A DNA stretch of 64,000 bases from assembly GCF_021869535.1 (NCBI RefSeq), contig NW_026262701.1, forward strand, positions 48,053,278 through 48,117,277. The letters are read 5' to 3'. Positions 12,088-23,455 of this stretch are shown here, piece after piece. Each line of letters opens with the position of its first letter. Position 1 is the first letter of the stretch. This DNA comes from Mytilus californianus (lineage: Eukaryota > Mollusca > Bivalvia > Mytilida > Mytilidae). A program made the translations under genes and the position numbers. The notes under the pieces are model-generated. The model was not told the DNA's origin, did no database searches, and worked only from the letters and a program-made list of their open reading frames with translations.

Positions 12088-12486
12088 TTAGTATTTTTTA
12101 TTGATGCCGTTTGGATGATGTACATTTAGTTCCTTTATCCAAAAGCTTTCCCGAACCTGTCGCTGGGCATCACTCCAGTGAATGTTCTGTTCAATCACTA
12201 GGATCTTCATGCGGTTAAAGTCATCAAGTGTGTGACCAGACTGTCTGAAATGCTGAGAAACTGGGAGAAGTGGCTTCTTAGAGATATCACTCCTATGGCC
12301 ATTGAGGCGTTTGTGGAAAGGCTGCTTTGACTCACCAACATATTGGAGGCCACAAACCGAACATTCTAGAATGTAAATAACATTCATACTTTTGCAGTTA
12401 ACATTGCAAAATATCTTATAGTTATTTTCGGTTGCCTTACTGTGAAAAGTTGATGAGTGATGCATCTGTAGGCAGCATTTGCAGCG
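12088..12486 (-). pseudogene. GIY-YIG endonuclease fragment (inverted copy)
   Basis: 125-codon frame on the minus strand (stop at 12088) covering the last part of a Penelope-like protein: the MHHSSTFHSKATENN linker, VIYILECSVCGLQYVGES (GIY-YIG core), a R-N-H helix and a C-terminal FWIKELNVHHPN segment. The visible protein matches the plus-strand copy ending at 13512 except for a G/S difference close to the end. It lacks all RT sequence: similarity stops at 12486, where it abuts the RT-thumb part of the other copy. Confidence 0.75.
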
Positions 12487-13512
12487 GATTTAGATACATT
12501 CATCACTCATGCTAACAACATACATCCAAGTATCAAATTTACTCATGAGAAATCTAAATCCAAAATCACCTTCCTCGATACCTCCAGCTCGCTCACAGAT
12601 GGCATCATATCCACTGATCTATATTCTAAGCCTACTGACACTCACCAATATCTGTCCCCTAAAAGTTGCCATCCTGCTCATTGTACTAAGAGCATCCCGT
12701 ACAGTCAGGCACTCAGAGTCAAGCGAATATGTTCCAACTCAGAAACAACTAAAAAACAACTACGTCAACTCGAAACCCAATTGAAGAGAAGGGGCTACAA
12801 ACACAAAACTATCCAAAAAGGCTTTCAGAAAGCGGAAACTATTCCAAGGAGTAAACTGTTAGAATACAAATATAAAAAGAAAAATAAAAGGACTCCATGT
12901 GTTCTTACTTACCACCCATCTCTCAAAAACAGCTTCGGTGTCATTCGTGAGCATTGGAAAACAGTTGAAAAGAATTCCAAACTATCCAAGATTTTTCCCG
13001 AGCCTCCCATGATAGCTTTTAGGCAACCCAATAGTCTGCGTAACCTGCTGGTGCGGGCTGAAGTGTCTGATAATAGAAGTAATTCTGGAGAATGTCGTTC
13101 GTGTGATGAAAAACGCTGCAAATGCTGCCTACAGATGCATCATTCATCAACTTTTCACAGTAAGGCAACCGAAAATAACTATAAGATATTTTGCAATGTT
13201 AACTGCAAAAGTATGAATGTTATTTACATTCTAGAATGTTCGGTTTGTGGCCTCCAATATGTTGGTGAGTCAAAGCAGCCTTTCCACAAACGCCTCAATG
13301 GCCATAGGAGTGATATCTCTAAGAAGCCACTTCTCCCAGTTTCTCAGCATTTCAGACAGTCTGGTCACACACTTGATGACTTTAACCGCATGAAGATCCT
13401 AGTGATTGAACAGAACATTCACTGGAGTGATGCCCAGCGACAGGTTCGGGAAAGCTTTTGGATAAAGGAACTAAATGTACATCATCCAAACAGCATCAAT
13501 AAAAAATACTAA
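12472..13512 (+). pseudogene. Penelope-like RT thumb + GIY-YIG endonuclease, 5'-truncated
   Basis: An open frame of 346 codons runs from after the TAG at 12469-12471 to the TAA at 13510-13512, but the start is a junction, not an initiation site; element sequence begins at about 12487. In order it has a RT thumb segment (KITFLDTSSS, LYSKPTDTHQYLSP), a basic linker, a Cys cluster (CRSCDEKRCKCC), and GIY-YIG endonuclease with VIYILEC, LQYVGES, the following R-N-H residues and a downstream Glu (VIEQN). The RT catalytic region including the YxDD box is missing, so it cannot be autonomous. The frame is otherwise unbroken, suggesting a fairly young insertion. In this family the endonuclease nicks target DNA and the RT primes from it. 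Confidence 0.85.
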
Positions 13513-13683
13513 GTTTTATTTTTCACTCATTTTGGGTTGTAAATATACACAGTCACGTATATTTGAGTATTGAGTTTTGTTTTATATTATGATGTTCAGG
13601 ATTTTGGATTAAATCAATAGACCAAAACTTACCTGTATTATTGAGCTATTTTTATACATATTATCAGTATTGTTAAAATAATT

Positions 13684-13724
13684 GACACAGAAGAAGGCTA
13701 TTTGTTAAGCCGAAATATTTGTCA
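13684..13724 (+). ncRNA. Hammerhead-like motif, right arm (degenerate)
   Basis: The mirror of the motif at 11876-11916: cagaaga, aggc...agcc stem, GAAA, tattt, GTC. The CUGANGA box differs at one base (U to A). Position, 3' of the endonuclease frame inside the arm, fits the terminal repeat of a Penelope-like element. Self-cleavage is doubtful given the weak stem I. Confidence 0.4.
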
Positions 13725-13824
13725 ACACGATTTATTAACAACATCTTCGAATAATACCACCTTATATTAGTATCGTTGTGCAAATCTCTAGACTTATATA
13801 ATTTTTTCCTTATCTGCACAGTAT

Positions 13825-13843
13825 CGTCTATTCTAGACGATCC
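13825..13843. repeat. Small hairpin beside the Penelope-like relic
   Basis: An 8-bp perfect inverted repeat, atcgtcta / tagacgat, with a 3-base loop, located just outside the right arm of the relic. Confidence 0.5.
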
Positions 13844-13906
13844 GGTACATAGTAAATTTGCTGGTTGGTCCTTTTTATAGACTTCTATATATATATATAT
13901 ATATAC

Positions 13907-14333
13907 TGCATTAACTCATAGGAAGGATTTGAAAGGAAGACAGATCTTTTCTTTTTTTCTTAGAATAAATTTCTTTTCACTTATGAGATTAAACCTTGTC
14001 AAAAATCCACTGTATTCATTCTAAAATTAAAAGGAGGTAAGTACTTTAAGGTCCTTTTTCACCCAAAATTTGAAATATTTCAAAATTATGTGATTTCCGC
14101 TAGAACATAATCGGTATTGTAAAGTTTAAACTATAAGGTATTTCAAGGTATGAAAACCATTTGAAATTTAAACGACATCTATGTCTTTTTAATATATTTC
14201 CTCAAAATTGTTTTTTCTATGATGTGACTACTTTCATTGTGAAGTCATAGATCTTTAACCATCAGTTTCTAGTTTTGTAATTATCTCAACTTAAGTATTA
14301 AACAAAAAAAGCATATTAACTGGAAACTTAAAC
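13907..14333. other. AT-rich non-coding DNA
   Basis: Nothing recognisable between the Penelope-like relic and the next pearl-like element. Confidence 0.4.
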
Positions 14334-14619
14334 AAGAATGTGTCCATAGTACACGGATGCCCCACTCACACTATAATTTTCTATGTTCAGAGAAATTGGG
14401 GTCAAAACTCTAATTTGGCATTAAAATAAGAAAGATCATATCAAAGGGAACATGTGTACTAAGTTTCAAGTTGATGGGACTTCAACTTCATCAAAAACTA
14501 CCTTGACCAAAAACTTTAACCTGAAGCGGGACAGACGGACGAACAGACGGATGAACAAACGGACACACAGACCAAAAAAACATAATGCTCCTCTACTATC
14601 GTAGGTGGGGAATAAAAAT
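14334..14619 (+). mobile_element. Single-core pearl/HINE-like element
   Basis: It starts gaatgtgtccatagtacacg then gatgccccac. It contains one core, a gacagacggacgaacagacg microsatellite-like stretch, and ends in a hairpin at 14584-14612 (aatgctcctcta ... taggtggggaat) followed by oligo-A. The 5' gatgccccac matches the inverted 3' end, as in Helentron-like elements with subterminal inverted repeats. Confidence 0.65.
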
Positions 14620-15130
14620 CTGAACATTTTTAAATCTAAAAAACTATTGTTCATGTGCCTGTGGCAAGTCTTGTGAGGAATCTCATCAGTGATCGGTTAT
14701 AGTTATACCTTAACATTTTTGTCATTTTGGGGGTGACGGCAGATCCTTGATTATGTGAGTCTGTGTTAAGTTTATTCACAACTTTTCTAGACTGCAGTGA
14801 TTTAGATGACTGGACACATTACATAGACACTTAATCTAATGTTGAAGACAGCAAGTTGATATCTTCATGTGTTTTGGATTTTTGTGTTGTATAGTTGCTG
14901 TCTTATTGACATATCACCAAACATCTCCTATAGTTCATATTAATCTTAAAGTTGGCAAACTAAAGCCCTTATTATTTGTCCTTTGAAATAAATATCAATA
15001 CCATTTCATAAATGAGAGTCAGGCAAAGGACTGGATAGTAGACGATCTAACACAGAACAAAAATTGCACTTTAATTTAAAAATGTTGTTTGTTTATCTCT
15101 TTGTAATATTAACAGGTAAAATAAATTAAA
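14620..15130. other. Non-coding, with a weak tail-repeat relic
   Basis: Around 14826-14935 is a diverged 'gttgctgtcttattgacat ... accaaacatctcc' sequence resembling the tail repeat. Nothing else recognised. Confidence 0.35.
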
Positions 15131-15860
15131 ACAAGAGGCTGTCAAATGATAAAAAACCAGTTTTATTTTATACATTTATTAGTGTCATAGTTAAGGCAAT
15201 CAAGAGCCATAACTCCTGTCAGTCCTGAATGGCAAAAATAAAAAATTGTCAAAACCAGTCTTGACCTCAACTTGTCAAGAGAAACGACATATTGAAATTT
15301 GGAAAGGATTGTACCAAACATCAGTAAGTTTTTAAAATTGAGAATGGAAACAGGGAAAGTGTCTAAGAGACAATAACCTGATCAAAGAGCAGAAAACAGC
15401 CCAAGGCCACCAAAGGGTCTTCAACACAGCGAGAAAATCCTGCACCGAGGCTGGCTTCAGCTGGCCCCTAAACAATAATGTATACTAGTTCAGTGAAAAT
15501 GGAAGTCACATTAAACTCTGCATATAAATGAACCAAAATTAAAAAAAACAAATATTTGCATGGAATCAACATGAAATGTTAAATTAAGAACCATAACTCC
15601 TGAACAACAAAAGTGAAAATTGTCAATATGGAATGTGACCTCAATTTTGTAACTTTTTTATACAAATCATTTGAACCCATCTCATGTTATGGTAAGCTGA
15701 CCACATAAAGTGCTATTTCCCAATCATTCTAGGATCATAAATAACTCAAGAATTGCAAAAGTGAAAATCATCTTGACCTCCATTTTGCCATCAGCAATAA
15801 CAGCATATCAAATATTTAAAAAAATTGATCAAACAGGTCTCAAGTTATAACACTAAAATA
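15130..15860. repeat. Array of ~145-bp cores, interrupted
   Basis: Units share agagccataactcctg-like and gcaaaagtgaaaat motifs (near 15204, 15588 and 15732) and 'cttgacctc'. A tail repeat (15339-15545) interrupts it. Array of a pearl-like family distinct from the others in the window. Confidence 0.5.
15339..15545 (-). mobile_element. Solo Penelope-like 3' tail inserted in core array
   Basis: Starts ttgagaatggaaacagggaa, then aagagacaataacc, accaaagggtcttcaacaca and agctggcccctaaacaa. The same sequence forms the 3' region of the RT element at 47440-50084. It splits the ~145-bp core array at 15130-15860. Confidence 0.65.
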
Positions 15861-16566
15861 ACTAGAGCTTCTTGCTCATCGTACAACCCCAACCAAATTT
15901 TTCTGTAGGAAAATCCAACTAAAAGAATACCAATGCACTTTAGTATTCTTAGAGTAAACTCAAACTGCAGTGCACTGCATGAAACCTATAACAATGAGAA
16001 CAAAAAAATGTAATATTACATGTATTACATAATACCTCAGTTATAGACAGTGTGAACACATTTTAATTGCCTTTTTAATATAATAATCCAATCCATTTCC
16101 ATGTTTTATAATGCTAATTGTTAATTAACATTCTGATCATACTGCATTAAGTAATATAAAACCGTTTCCAGTTTAAGTTTTCAGTAAATATTAGACATCA
16201 TTGCTTATTCTAGTACCTTGTCTGGATGTCTACGATTACAATTGATGACAATTTCCGATGATGGAAATGGTTGGACAGGAAGTAATAGGAATCAGATTAA
16301 ATGTTTTATGTTCGGGTAATGACACATAGAACACTTGATCTGACTTCAAATGGAACAATTACTGTGTATTGTATTGTAATGTGGAATGGTCATGCAAATC
16401 ATAGGGATAGCGTGTGCATCCTGGTGCAATGTAATATCCCAAGTTCCTTTAGTACTGATAGTTGGAGGAAAAGAAAAAACAAATTTTATAAATTTTAAGC
16501 GTCTGAAGCACTTTTCTGGATTAACCTTCATCATCAAAGCCAAATATTTGAAATCCAAGTATGTAT
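15861..16566. other. Non-coding DNA
   Basis: Only short chance ORFs (60-70 codons). No repeat or exon recognised. Confidence 0.4.
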
Positions 16567-17610
16567 AAGAACCGAAACAGTTGGAGAGCTATATGACCAA
16601 AAAAAACCGAAACAGTAGGAGAGCTACATGACCAAAAAGAACCGAAACAGTTGGAGAGCTACATGACCAAAAAGAACCAAAACAGTTGGAGAGCTACATG
16701 ACCAAAAAGAACCGAAACAGTTGGAGAGCTACATGACCAAAAAGAACCGAAACAAGTGGAGAGCTACATGACCAAAAAAAGAACAGAAACAGCTGGAGAG
16801 CTATATGACCAAAAAGAACCGAAACAAGTGGAGAGCTACATGACCAAAAAAAGAACCGAAACAGCTGGAGAGCTACATGACCAAAAAGGTCCAAAACAGT
16901 TGGAGAGCTACATGACCAAAAAGAACCGTAACAGTTGGAGAGCTACATGACCAAAAAGAACCGAAACAATTGGAGAGCTACATGACCAAAAAGAACCGAA
17001 ACAGTTGGAGAGCTACATGACCAAAAAGAACCGAAACAGCTGGAGAGCTACATGACCAAAAAAAGAACCGAAACAGCTGGAGAGCTACATGACCAAAAAG
17101 AACCGAAACAAGTAGAGAGCTACATGACCAAAAAGAACCGAAACAAGTGGAGAGCTACATGACCAAAAAAAAATGAAAAAGCTGGAGAGCTACATGACCA
17201 AAAAGAACCGAAACAGTTGGAGAGCTACATGACCAAAAAGAACCGAAACAGTTGGAGTGCTACATGACCAAAAAGAACCGAAACAAGTGGAGAGCTACAT
17301 GACCAAAAAGAACCGAAACAATAGGAGAGCTACATGACCAAAAAGAACCAAAACAGTTGGAGAGCTACATGACCAAAAAGAACCGAAACAGTTGGAGAGC
17401 TACATGACCAAAAAGAACCGAAACAGTTGGAGAGCTACATGACCAAAAAGAACCAAAACAAATGGAGAGCTACATGACCAAAAAAAGAACCGAAACAGTT
17501 GGAGAGCTACATGACCAAAAAGAACCGAAACAAGTGGAGAGCTACATGACCAAAAAAGAACTGAAACAGCTGGAGAGCTACATGACCAAAATGAACCTGA
17601 ACAGTTAGTC
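16567..17610. repeat. 35-bp minisatellite, about 30 units
   Basis: The unit is gaaccgaaacagttggagag followed by ctacatgaccaaaaa (35 bp), with 1-2-bp length changes in the A run. Units differ mainly at the cagttgg/caagtgg/cagctgg position. Short ORFs on both strands here are artefacts. Confidence 0.95.
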
Positions 17611-17639
17611 TATTTTCCTTTATGTAAGGCATTTTCCCT

Positions 17640-18378
17640 CTATTTCTTTAAATCATCATAAAATAACTCTAGAACGGTTAAAGTGACCCCACCAAGATTC
17701 AAACTTGATCTGTGTTTTGTGGTAATAAGCATTGTGTATAAGTTTCATAACATTTGGTTGAGGCAAACTAAAGTTAGAGAACAGAAACTAAAAATTTTGC
17801 AATTTTTCCATTTATAAAGGGGCATAACTCTAGAACGGTTAAAGTGACGCCACCAAAATTCAAACTTGATCTGTGTTTTGTGATAATAAACATTGTATAT
17901 AAGTTTCATAACATTTGGTTGAGGCAAACTTAAGTTAGAGGACGGAAACTAAAAAATTTTGCAATTTTTCAATTTATAAAGGGGCATAACTCTAGAACAG
18001 TTAAAGTGACGCCACCAAAATTCAAACTTGATCTGTGTTTTGTGGTAATAAGCCTTGTGTATAAGTTTCATAACATTTGGTTGAGGCAAACTTAAGTTAG
18101 AGAACGGAAACTAAAAATTTTGCAATTTTTCCATTTATAAAGGGGCATAACTCTAGAACAGTTAAAGCGACGCCACCAAAATTCAAACTTGATCTGTGTT
18201 TTGTGGTAATATGCATTGTGTATAAGTTTCATAACATTTGGTTGAGGCAAACTCAAGTTAGAGAACGGAAACCAATTTTGGGACGTACGGACGGATGTAC
18301 GTACGTACGTACGTACAGACGTACAGACGGACAAGGGTAAAACTTAATGCCCCCACCGCTACGGCGGGGGCATAAAAA
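17640..18378 (+). mobile_element. Pearl/HINE family A, copy 1 (four ~160-bp cores)
   Basis: Cores starting near 17661, 17819, 17981 and 18141 share cataactctagaacggttaa and gatctgtgttttgtggtaat. They are followed by an (ACGT)n/ACGG-rich stretch (18281-18331) and a hairpin at 18347-18373 (atgccccc ... gggggcat) with oligo-A. The 5' end is lost against the 35-bp minisatellite. Copy 2 is at 39880-41396. Confidence 0.8.
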
Positions 18379-18965
18379 CCTCAGGTCAACTGGCTATGGT
18401 AATTTAGTAAGGATTAATAAAATGTTTTCATCTGTTATTCTAACTAACGAAGTACTAAATACAGTAGTCGATATTACAGTACGAGAAGGCATGACTTCTT
18501 TATCAAAGAATAAAGCACTATGAGCCAAGACATTTATAGCTCATTGCAATCAACTGAAAAAATTCATTTCTAAAACTATTGTTTCCAAATATAGTTCAGC
18601 GGACTTTCTAAGTACATATATCAAGAAATTGACTGTGTAATCAATGAAATCATTGACAAAGATCAAAAACTATTTGATAGGATTCAAATCTGCAGATGTT
18701 TTAGAATTACAATTTTCCAGCCGTTTGCCTTGGACTTTAGGAGACAGAATGCTGTCTAACTACCAATATAGATAAACCAATATAATATAGAAAAGTTGAA
18801 TGGTTATATTAAAAGACACCAATGAATAATATTCTACAGTCATATACACTCAAGTTATTCATATTGATAAAGGCAGATCAGCATGCCATAATAACAACAA
18901 ATTTTTTTTCTCAATTTTTACTCAATTTTCGTATGAACTGTATGAACTGAAATAACAATGTCCAA
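18379..18965. other. Non-coding DNA
   Basis: No recognisable coding or repeat structure. Confidence 0.4.
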
Positions 18966-18969
18966 GTTC

Positions 18970-19086
18970 TAAGACAACTTTTCGTCTCTGCAGTCTGGGG
19001 AAGGTGTAAAAGACAATACAGAGATACGAGATACAGCAATACAAGATATGAGATACGAGATACAAGATACGAGATATATGAAATAA
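18970..19086 (+). repeat. 'gagatacgagatac' repeat, left member of an inverted pair
   Basis: tgcagtctggggaaggtgta, then a pagination of gagatac/aagatac-type 7-8-bp repeats. Its reverse complement lies at 24665-24770 (starting ctcgtatcttgtatcttg and ending ttccctgcagtctgagac). The pair brackets the nested transposons between them. Confidence 0.6.
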
Positions 19087-19547
19087 AATATCTGTGAAAT
19101 ATACTAAAATTTATATCATAATTAATTAAACGAAGTCTCAATTAAGCATGGCAGCAAATGTCATTTAAAACAGTCATGTACTGAAGGCTTGAGTGGAGTG
19201 GAGTTGTGGGTTTACATTTTATAATTTAATAAGTAAACAAATTTTCAATGTAGAGTTTTTATACAGTCTAAAACATGGAATCACATTATATACATGTATG
19301 TCTAGTACAACTTCTTACTTCATTCTTTGATTATGATGTGATTTTGATAATACATGTACATGTACTTTGTACCAATATTATAACTAACTTAAGGTGATAC
19401 ATGTATCTCCAAACATGCAAAGTTGAGGTTACATACACATATTTGAAGGTGCTTATTCTAAAGCGTTTATTTTTACATCCCAAATAGGTCAAAATAAGAG
19501 ATTTTGGTGAAATTTGACAAAATCAGTTGGATTTCAGCCAAATTTAG

Positions 19548-19671
19548 GACCAGGAAACATAGAGTGCAGGTGTCGACAAACTGAATATTCAAGTTAGACA
19601 TGTAAAATGTCATTACAAACATTATTTTTAAAGATATTTTTTGTCGACGTATGCACTCTATGTATCCTGTC
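19548..19671. repeat. Inverted repeat, ~30-bp arms
   Basis: Left arm 19548-19580 (catagagtgcaggtgtcgac) pairs with right arm 19640-19671 (gtcgacgtatgcactctatg), loop ~60 bp. A downstream block at 19870-19911 (ggggccatttt ... actactccttt) resembles a terminus of the TIR element at 20432-23454. The region may be a related, decayed element. Confidence 0.5.
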
Positions 19672-20089
19672 CAATAATCAATGGAAATTTACCCATTTTC
19701 ATTGATTTTTCTTGGAAAATCTAAATGAGTACTATTTGTGACGTCATGAATAAAACGCAGGAACTTAAATTTTCAACAAAAAGGCTTATTTCCTATCTAG
19801 TCACTGTATTAGCTATGATTCAGTGTGATATTGGTCAATAAATCTGAATTTAAAATTTATAAGCAAAAAAAGGGGCCATTTTAGGACCTCATCAAAACTA
19901 CTCCTTTATCTAAAGTTCCAAGAGGTGATATTTGATAAATAGTAAATAAAATTCCAGGGGCGGATCCAGGATTTTTTTAAGGGAGGGTGTATAATAGAAA
20001 CTTTTGCCAAGCGTAGCGAGGCGAAAAAATTTTGGATCTTATTTTTGGCTAAAAACATAAAATAAGTGTAAAATTCACTAATTTAACAG

Positions 20090-20345
20090 TTCCTGACGAG
20101 GGGCATGTATATTTTATAGTTAAAGTGTAAGGGTTGGACATTTTTGAACCATAAAAATGAGGTCAAGGACAATGGTCATCTGACAGACCGTTAATTTGTA
20201 ATACATGTATAAGGCATCTATATACAAAGTATGAAGCATCCAGGGTTTCTACCTTGAAATACTAAGCTTTTAAGTCAAGAGCCGCCGGATCACTATCCCT
20301 AAGTCTCGCTTTTTGCGACAGAAGTCGCAGGGGAGACATAAATTT
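20090..20345 (+). mobile_element. 3' fragment of a pearl/HINE-like element
   Basis: Ends in atccctaagtctcgcttttt, then gcgacagaagtcgc and aggggagacataa: a 6-bp hairpin (tgcgac/gtcgca) inside an outer inverted repeat. The same ending in decayed form closes the element at 32170-33275. Upstream 'gaggtcaaggacaatggtca' is shared with that element. Confidence 0.5.
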
Positions 20346-20605
20346 GCAATGGTGACTGACGTTTGTTGTATGGTTAGTTAGCATATCCTCAGAGATTTCT
20401 TGTTGTAAACAAGATATACGGCCATTCACTGAAAGGAGTAGGTCCGGTAAGGGCCGATTTTGGCCTCAAAATTCAGGTTCATCTGATGAAAGATTTGGAC
20501 ACTTTTTAAACACTTAAGTGTCTACTTCAGTCGATTCAATTAGTTTATGTGAAAGATTTGAACTGATTTAGTCATTAAAGATGCTCAAATTCAAGCTTAA
20601 ATATG

Positions 20606-23053
20606 AATAAAATGCTCCGCTGGGGCGTAGCTTGATACGACCGCAGAGGTCGAACCCTGAACAGTTGGGGCAAGTATGGACACAACATTCAAGCTTGATA
20701 CAGCACTGAATTTGGATTGTAATTAAATATTTGACACAGCATAGGTTTCTGACACAGAATGAATGTGGTCTAAAGAACTTAAAAATTTTTAATTTATCTA
20801 TTCAAACCATATCATTATTATTTGCTTTTATATATTAATCAGAAATAACCAATTTAAAATGGAAAATTTTAAAGAAAAAAAATGAAAAAAAAATCCCCCC
20901 CCCCCCCAAAAATTTTTTGAACCCCCTTATGATTCATCACCCCCAAACTCAATCCCAGCCTTCCCTTTGTGGTATGGTACCTTCAACTTGCATACATGTG
21001 ATGGACTGTGAAACTAAGATCAGGAGTTTGGGAAATTTTGGTCAGGAGATTAGGACTCAGATCAGGAGGTTTTTAATCGACATAAATTCTGTCATAAATG
21101 TAACCGTGTGCTGTAGAAATTGTCTGTTAAAGTGTGTTTTCTTCAACTTTCCATCCGAATGTATTATGTTTATTGTACCCTTGTACTTATTAATAAATTT
21201 TCTCTATCTTTTTAAACTTTCAACTTGTTCAATCTAACATTCTTCTTTTTTAGTATGTTCTTTAAATTTTTTAGGTCATATCTGTTTTACCATTATTCAT
21301 TGCAATCAAAACAATTGCTTATCTATCTGCAAGTAGATCTTTTGTTTTATCTTTATGCAAGTAGATTTTTTTTTTTTTATCTTTATGCAAGTAGATTTAT
21401 AATGCTTGATAAGTAATACATTCAAACAGAATTCATGGGTCATATTTATTATATAAATTTCAATTTAAGCCTTGAAAGGAAGTATAGAACCCTCAAATAA
21501 TTTTCAAATTATTATTTTTTTATTTGTCCTAAGACATTTAAAATCATTTGATTACCATCCTTTTATGATTATTTGTTCAATTTATATTTTATTTATATTC
21601 TTTTAAAAATTAACATTATCTAAAGGAAAGTAACTTAAAACCGGATAAATCAAGGGAAGTAACCCAACATTCATTTTAACTACACAAAGTTTTATTACAC
21701 AACAGCAGTTAGCCTGAGGTAAAAATCGTTGATAACCAGTATGTTTGACACCCAAGGTGACAAGTGAAGCCATATAATTATGCATGTTAATTGATTTACA
21801 GGTAAAATATAACTTCAGGTAATGTCAGTTACACCAGATATGTTGGGCTGAAATTTTTCATTCATGAAATATTTCATACACTGGAATTTTTTGTCTTCAA
21901 CGGGAGGTCATGAGGAGACCCCTGAAAACAGGATTATTGTACTCCCGTCAGGAGGTTCACATGTACAATTTCAGAGAGATCCAAACACTTGAACACAAGT
22001 TATTGTCTGGAAACTTGAAAAATGCTTGTTTTTTGGTCCCTTGTTGGCCCCAAATTCCTAAACATTTAGGGCAATTACCCCAAACTCAAACCAAGCTTTC
22101 CCTTTGTGATATGGAACCTTGTAGTACAATTTCATAAAGATCCATACACTTACACACAAGTTATTGTCCTGAACCTAGAAAAATGCTTGTTTTTTTGCCC
22201 CTTTATGGCCCCTTATTCCTCAAATTTCTAGGGAATTACCCCCAAAATCAATCCCAGCCTTCCCTTTGTGGTATGGTACCTTGCAGTACAATTTCAGAGA
22301 GATCCATACACTTGAACACAAGTTATTGTCTGGAAACTAGAAAAATGCTTATTTTTGGCCCCTGTTTGGCCCCTTATTCCTAAACGTTGTAGGCAATTAC
22401 CCCCAAAATAAATTCCAGCTTTCCCTTTGTGATATGGAACCTTGCAGTACAATTTCATAAAGATCCATACACTTACACACAAGTTATTGTCATGAAACTA
22501 GAAAAATGCTTGTTTTTTGCCCCTTTTTGGCCCCTAATTCCTAAAATTGGAGGCAATTACCCCCAAAATAAATCCCAGCATTCCCTTTGTGATATGGAAC
22601 CCTGTGGTACAATGTCAGAGAGATCCATACACTTACACACAAGTTATTGTCATGAAACTAGAAAAATGCTTGTTTTTTGCCCCTTTTTGGCCCCTAATTC
22701 CTAAAATTTGGAAGCAATTACCCCCAAAATCAATCCCAGCATTCCCTTTGTGATATGGAACCTTGTGGTACAATGTCGGAGAGATCCATACACTAACACA
22801 CAAGTTATGTCTGGAAGTTACAAAAATGCTTATTTTTGGCCCCTTTTTGGCCCCTAATTCCTTAACTGTTGGTCCCATAACCCCCAAAATCAATCCCCAC
22901 CTTCCTTTTGTGGTATTGAACCTTATGGTAAAATTTCATAGAGATCCATTCACTTAAACTAAAGTTAGAGTGCGAAAACCAATGTGTCTTCGGACGACGA
23001 CGCCAACGTCATACCAATATACGATCACAAAATTTTTTAGCGGTCGTATAAAA
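20606..23053 (+). mobile_element. Pearl/HINE family C, copy 1
   Basis: 5' end aaaatgctccgctggg with cttgatacgaccgcagaggt. A series of ~160-165-bp cores follows (tttgtgatatggaacctt, ccatacacttacacacaagt, ggcaattacccccaaaa). The 3' end has a tcggacgacgacgcc stretch, then atacgatcacaaaa / tttttagcggtcgtat, a hairpin, plus oligo-A. The 5' gatacgaccgc mirrors the 3' gcggtcgtat. A 969-bp element (20995-21963) interrupts the first core. Copy 2 is at 35505-37572. Confidence 0.8.
20995..21963. mobile_element. TA-flanked MITE inside family C
   Basis: Starts catgtga and ends ttcacatg (7-bp inverted termini), with TA on both sides (20993-20994, 21964-21965). The uninterrupted core in copy 2 shows continuity across this point. 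Near both ends are 'caggag' motifs. It is non-coding apart from AT-rich chance ORFs. TA target and short TIR suggest a Tc1/mariner-type MITE, with low certainty. Confidence 0.5.
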
Positions 23054-23455
23054 ATCTATTAAATATGCCATAATATGTCACTTTTCAGATGGTTTTTGTC
23101 AAAAATGAAAGTGGCCGCATCCGTGTTCATTCTCAACCTTTATATATGTTATGTATTATCATCAAATACAACTTACATTCAAATATTAAGAATGAACACA
23201 AATGCGGCCACTTCCATTTCAGACGGAAACCGTCTAAAAATTAACCAAAATGCTAAAATTTTGAAGATTTCAGTAATTTAGCATGACTTAATGATGCTAG
23301 TAACCAATAAATGTGCATTGTATTGTCAAAAACAGCCCATATTTATGTAACAGAAGTATTCTTCTTTCCAATAAATAGCTAAAAATTTGCATTTTAACAA
23401 TTTTGTAAAACTGCTATATTTTGGGGCCAAAAAGGGGTCTTACCGGGCCTACTCC

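Larger units (their letters stand above)
11779..13906. mobile_element. Penelope-like element relic with inverted duplicate of its 3' end
   Basis: A palindromic structure: the arm 11807-12486 is the reverse complement of 13114-13800, with a unique 627-bp centre. The centre plus the right arm encode the C-terminal part of a Penelope-like protein on + (12472-13512); the left arm encodes a second copy of the endonuclease on - (12088-12465). Both 3' ends point outward and lie near (TA)n tracts (11779-11804 and ~13888-13906). Head-to-head partial copies are a known Penelope-like insertion form. I infer a 5'-truncated copy joined to an inverted fragment. Confidence 0.75.
20432..23454. mobile_element. 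TIR element (aaaggagtagg termini) carrying a nested pearl-like element
   Basis: Left end aaaggagtaggtccggtaag continuing into gattttggcctcaaaa. The reverse complement of the right end is aaaggagtaggcccggtaag continuing into ttttggccccaaaa; about 30 of 37 positions match. Without the insertion at 20606-23053 it is about 575 bp and non-coding, so MITE-like. Its right part holds an inverted repeat, 23088-23133 / 23189-23235 (aagtggccgcat arms). Confidence 0.6.

Noticed and set aside
22000-22960. Several 60-90-codon ORFs on both strands
   Set aside because: All are frames through family C cores and recur in copy 2 at 35.7-37.4 kb.
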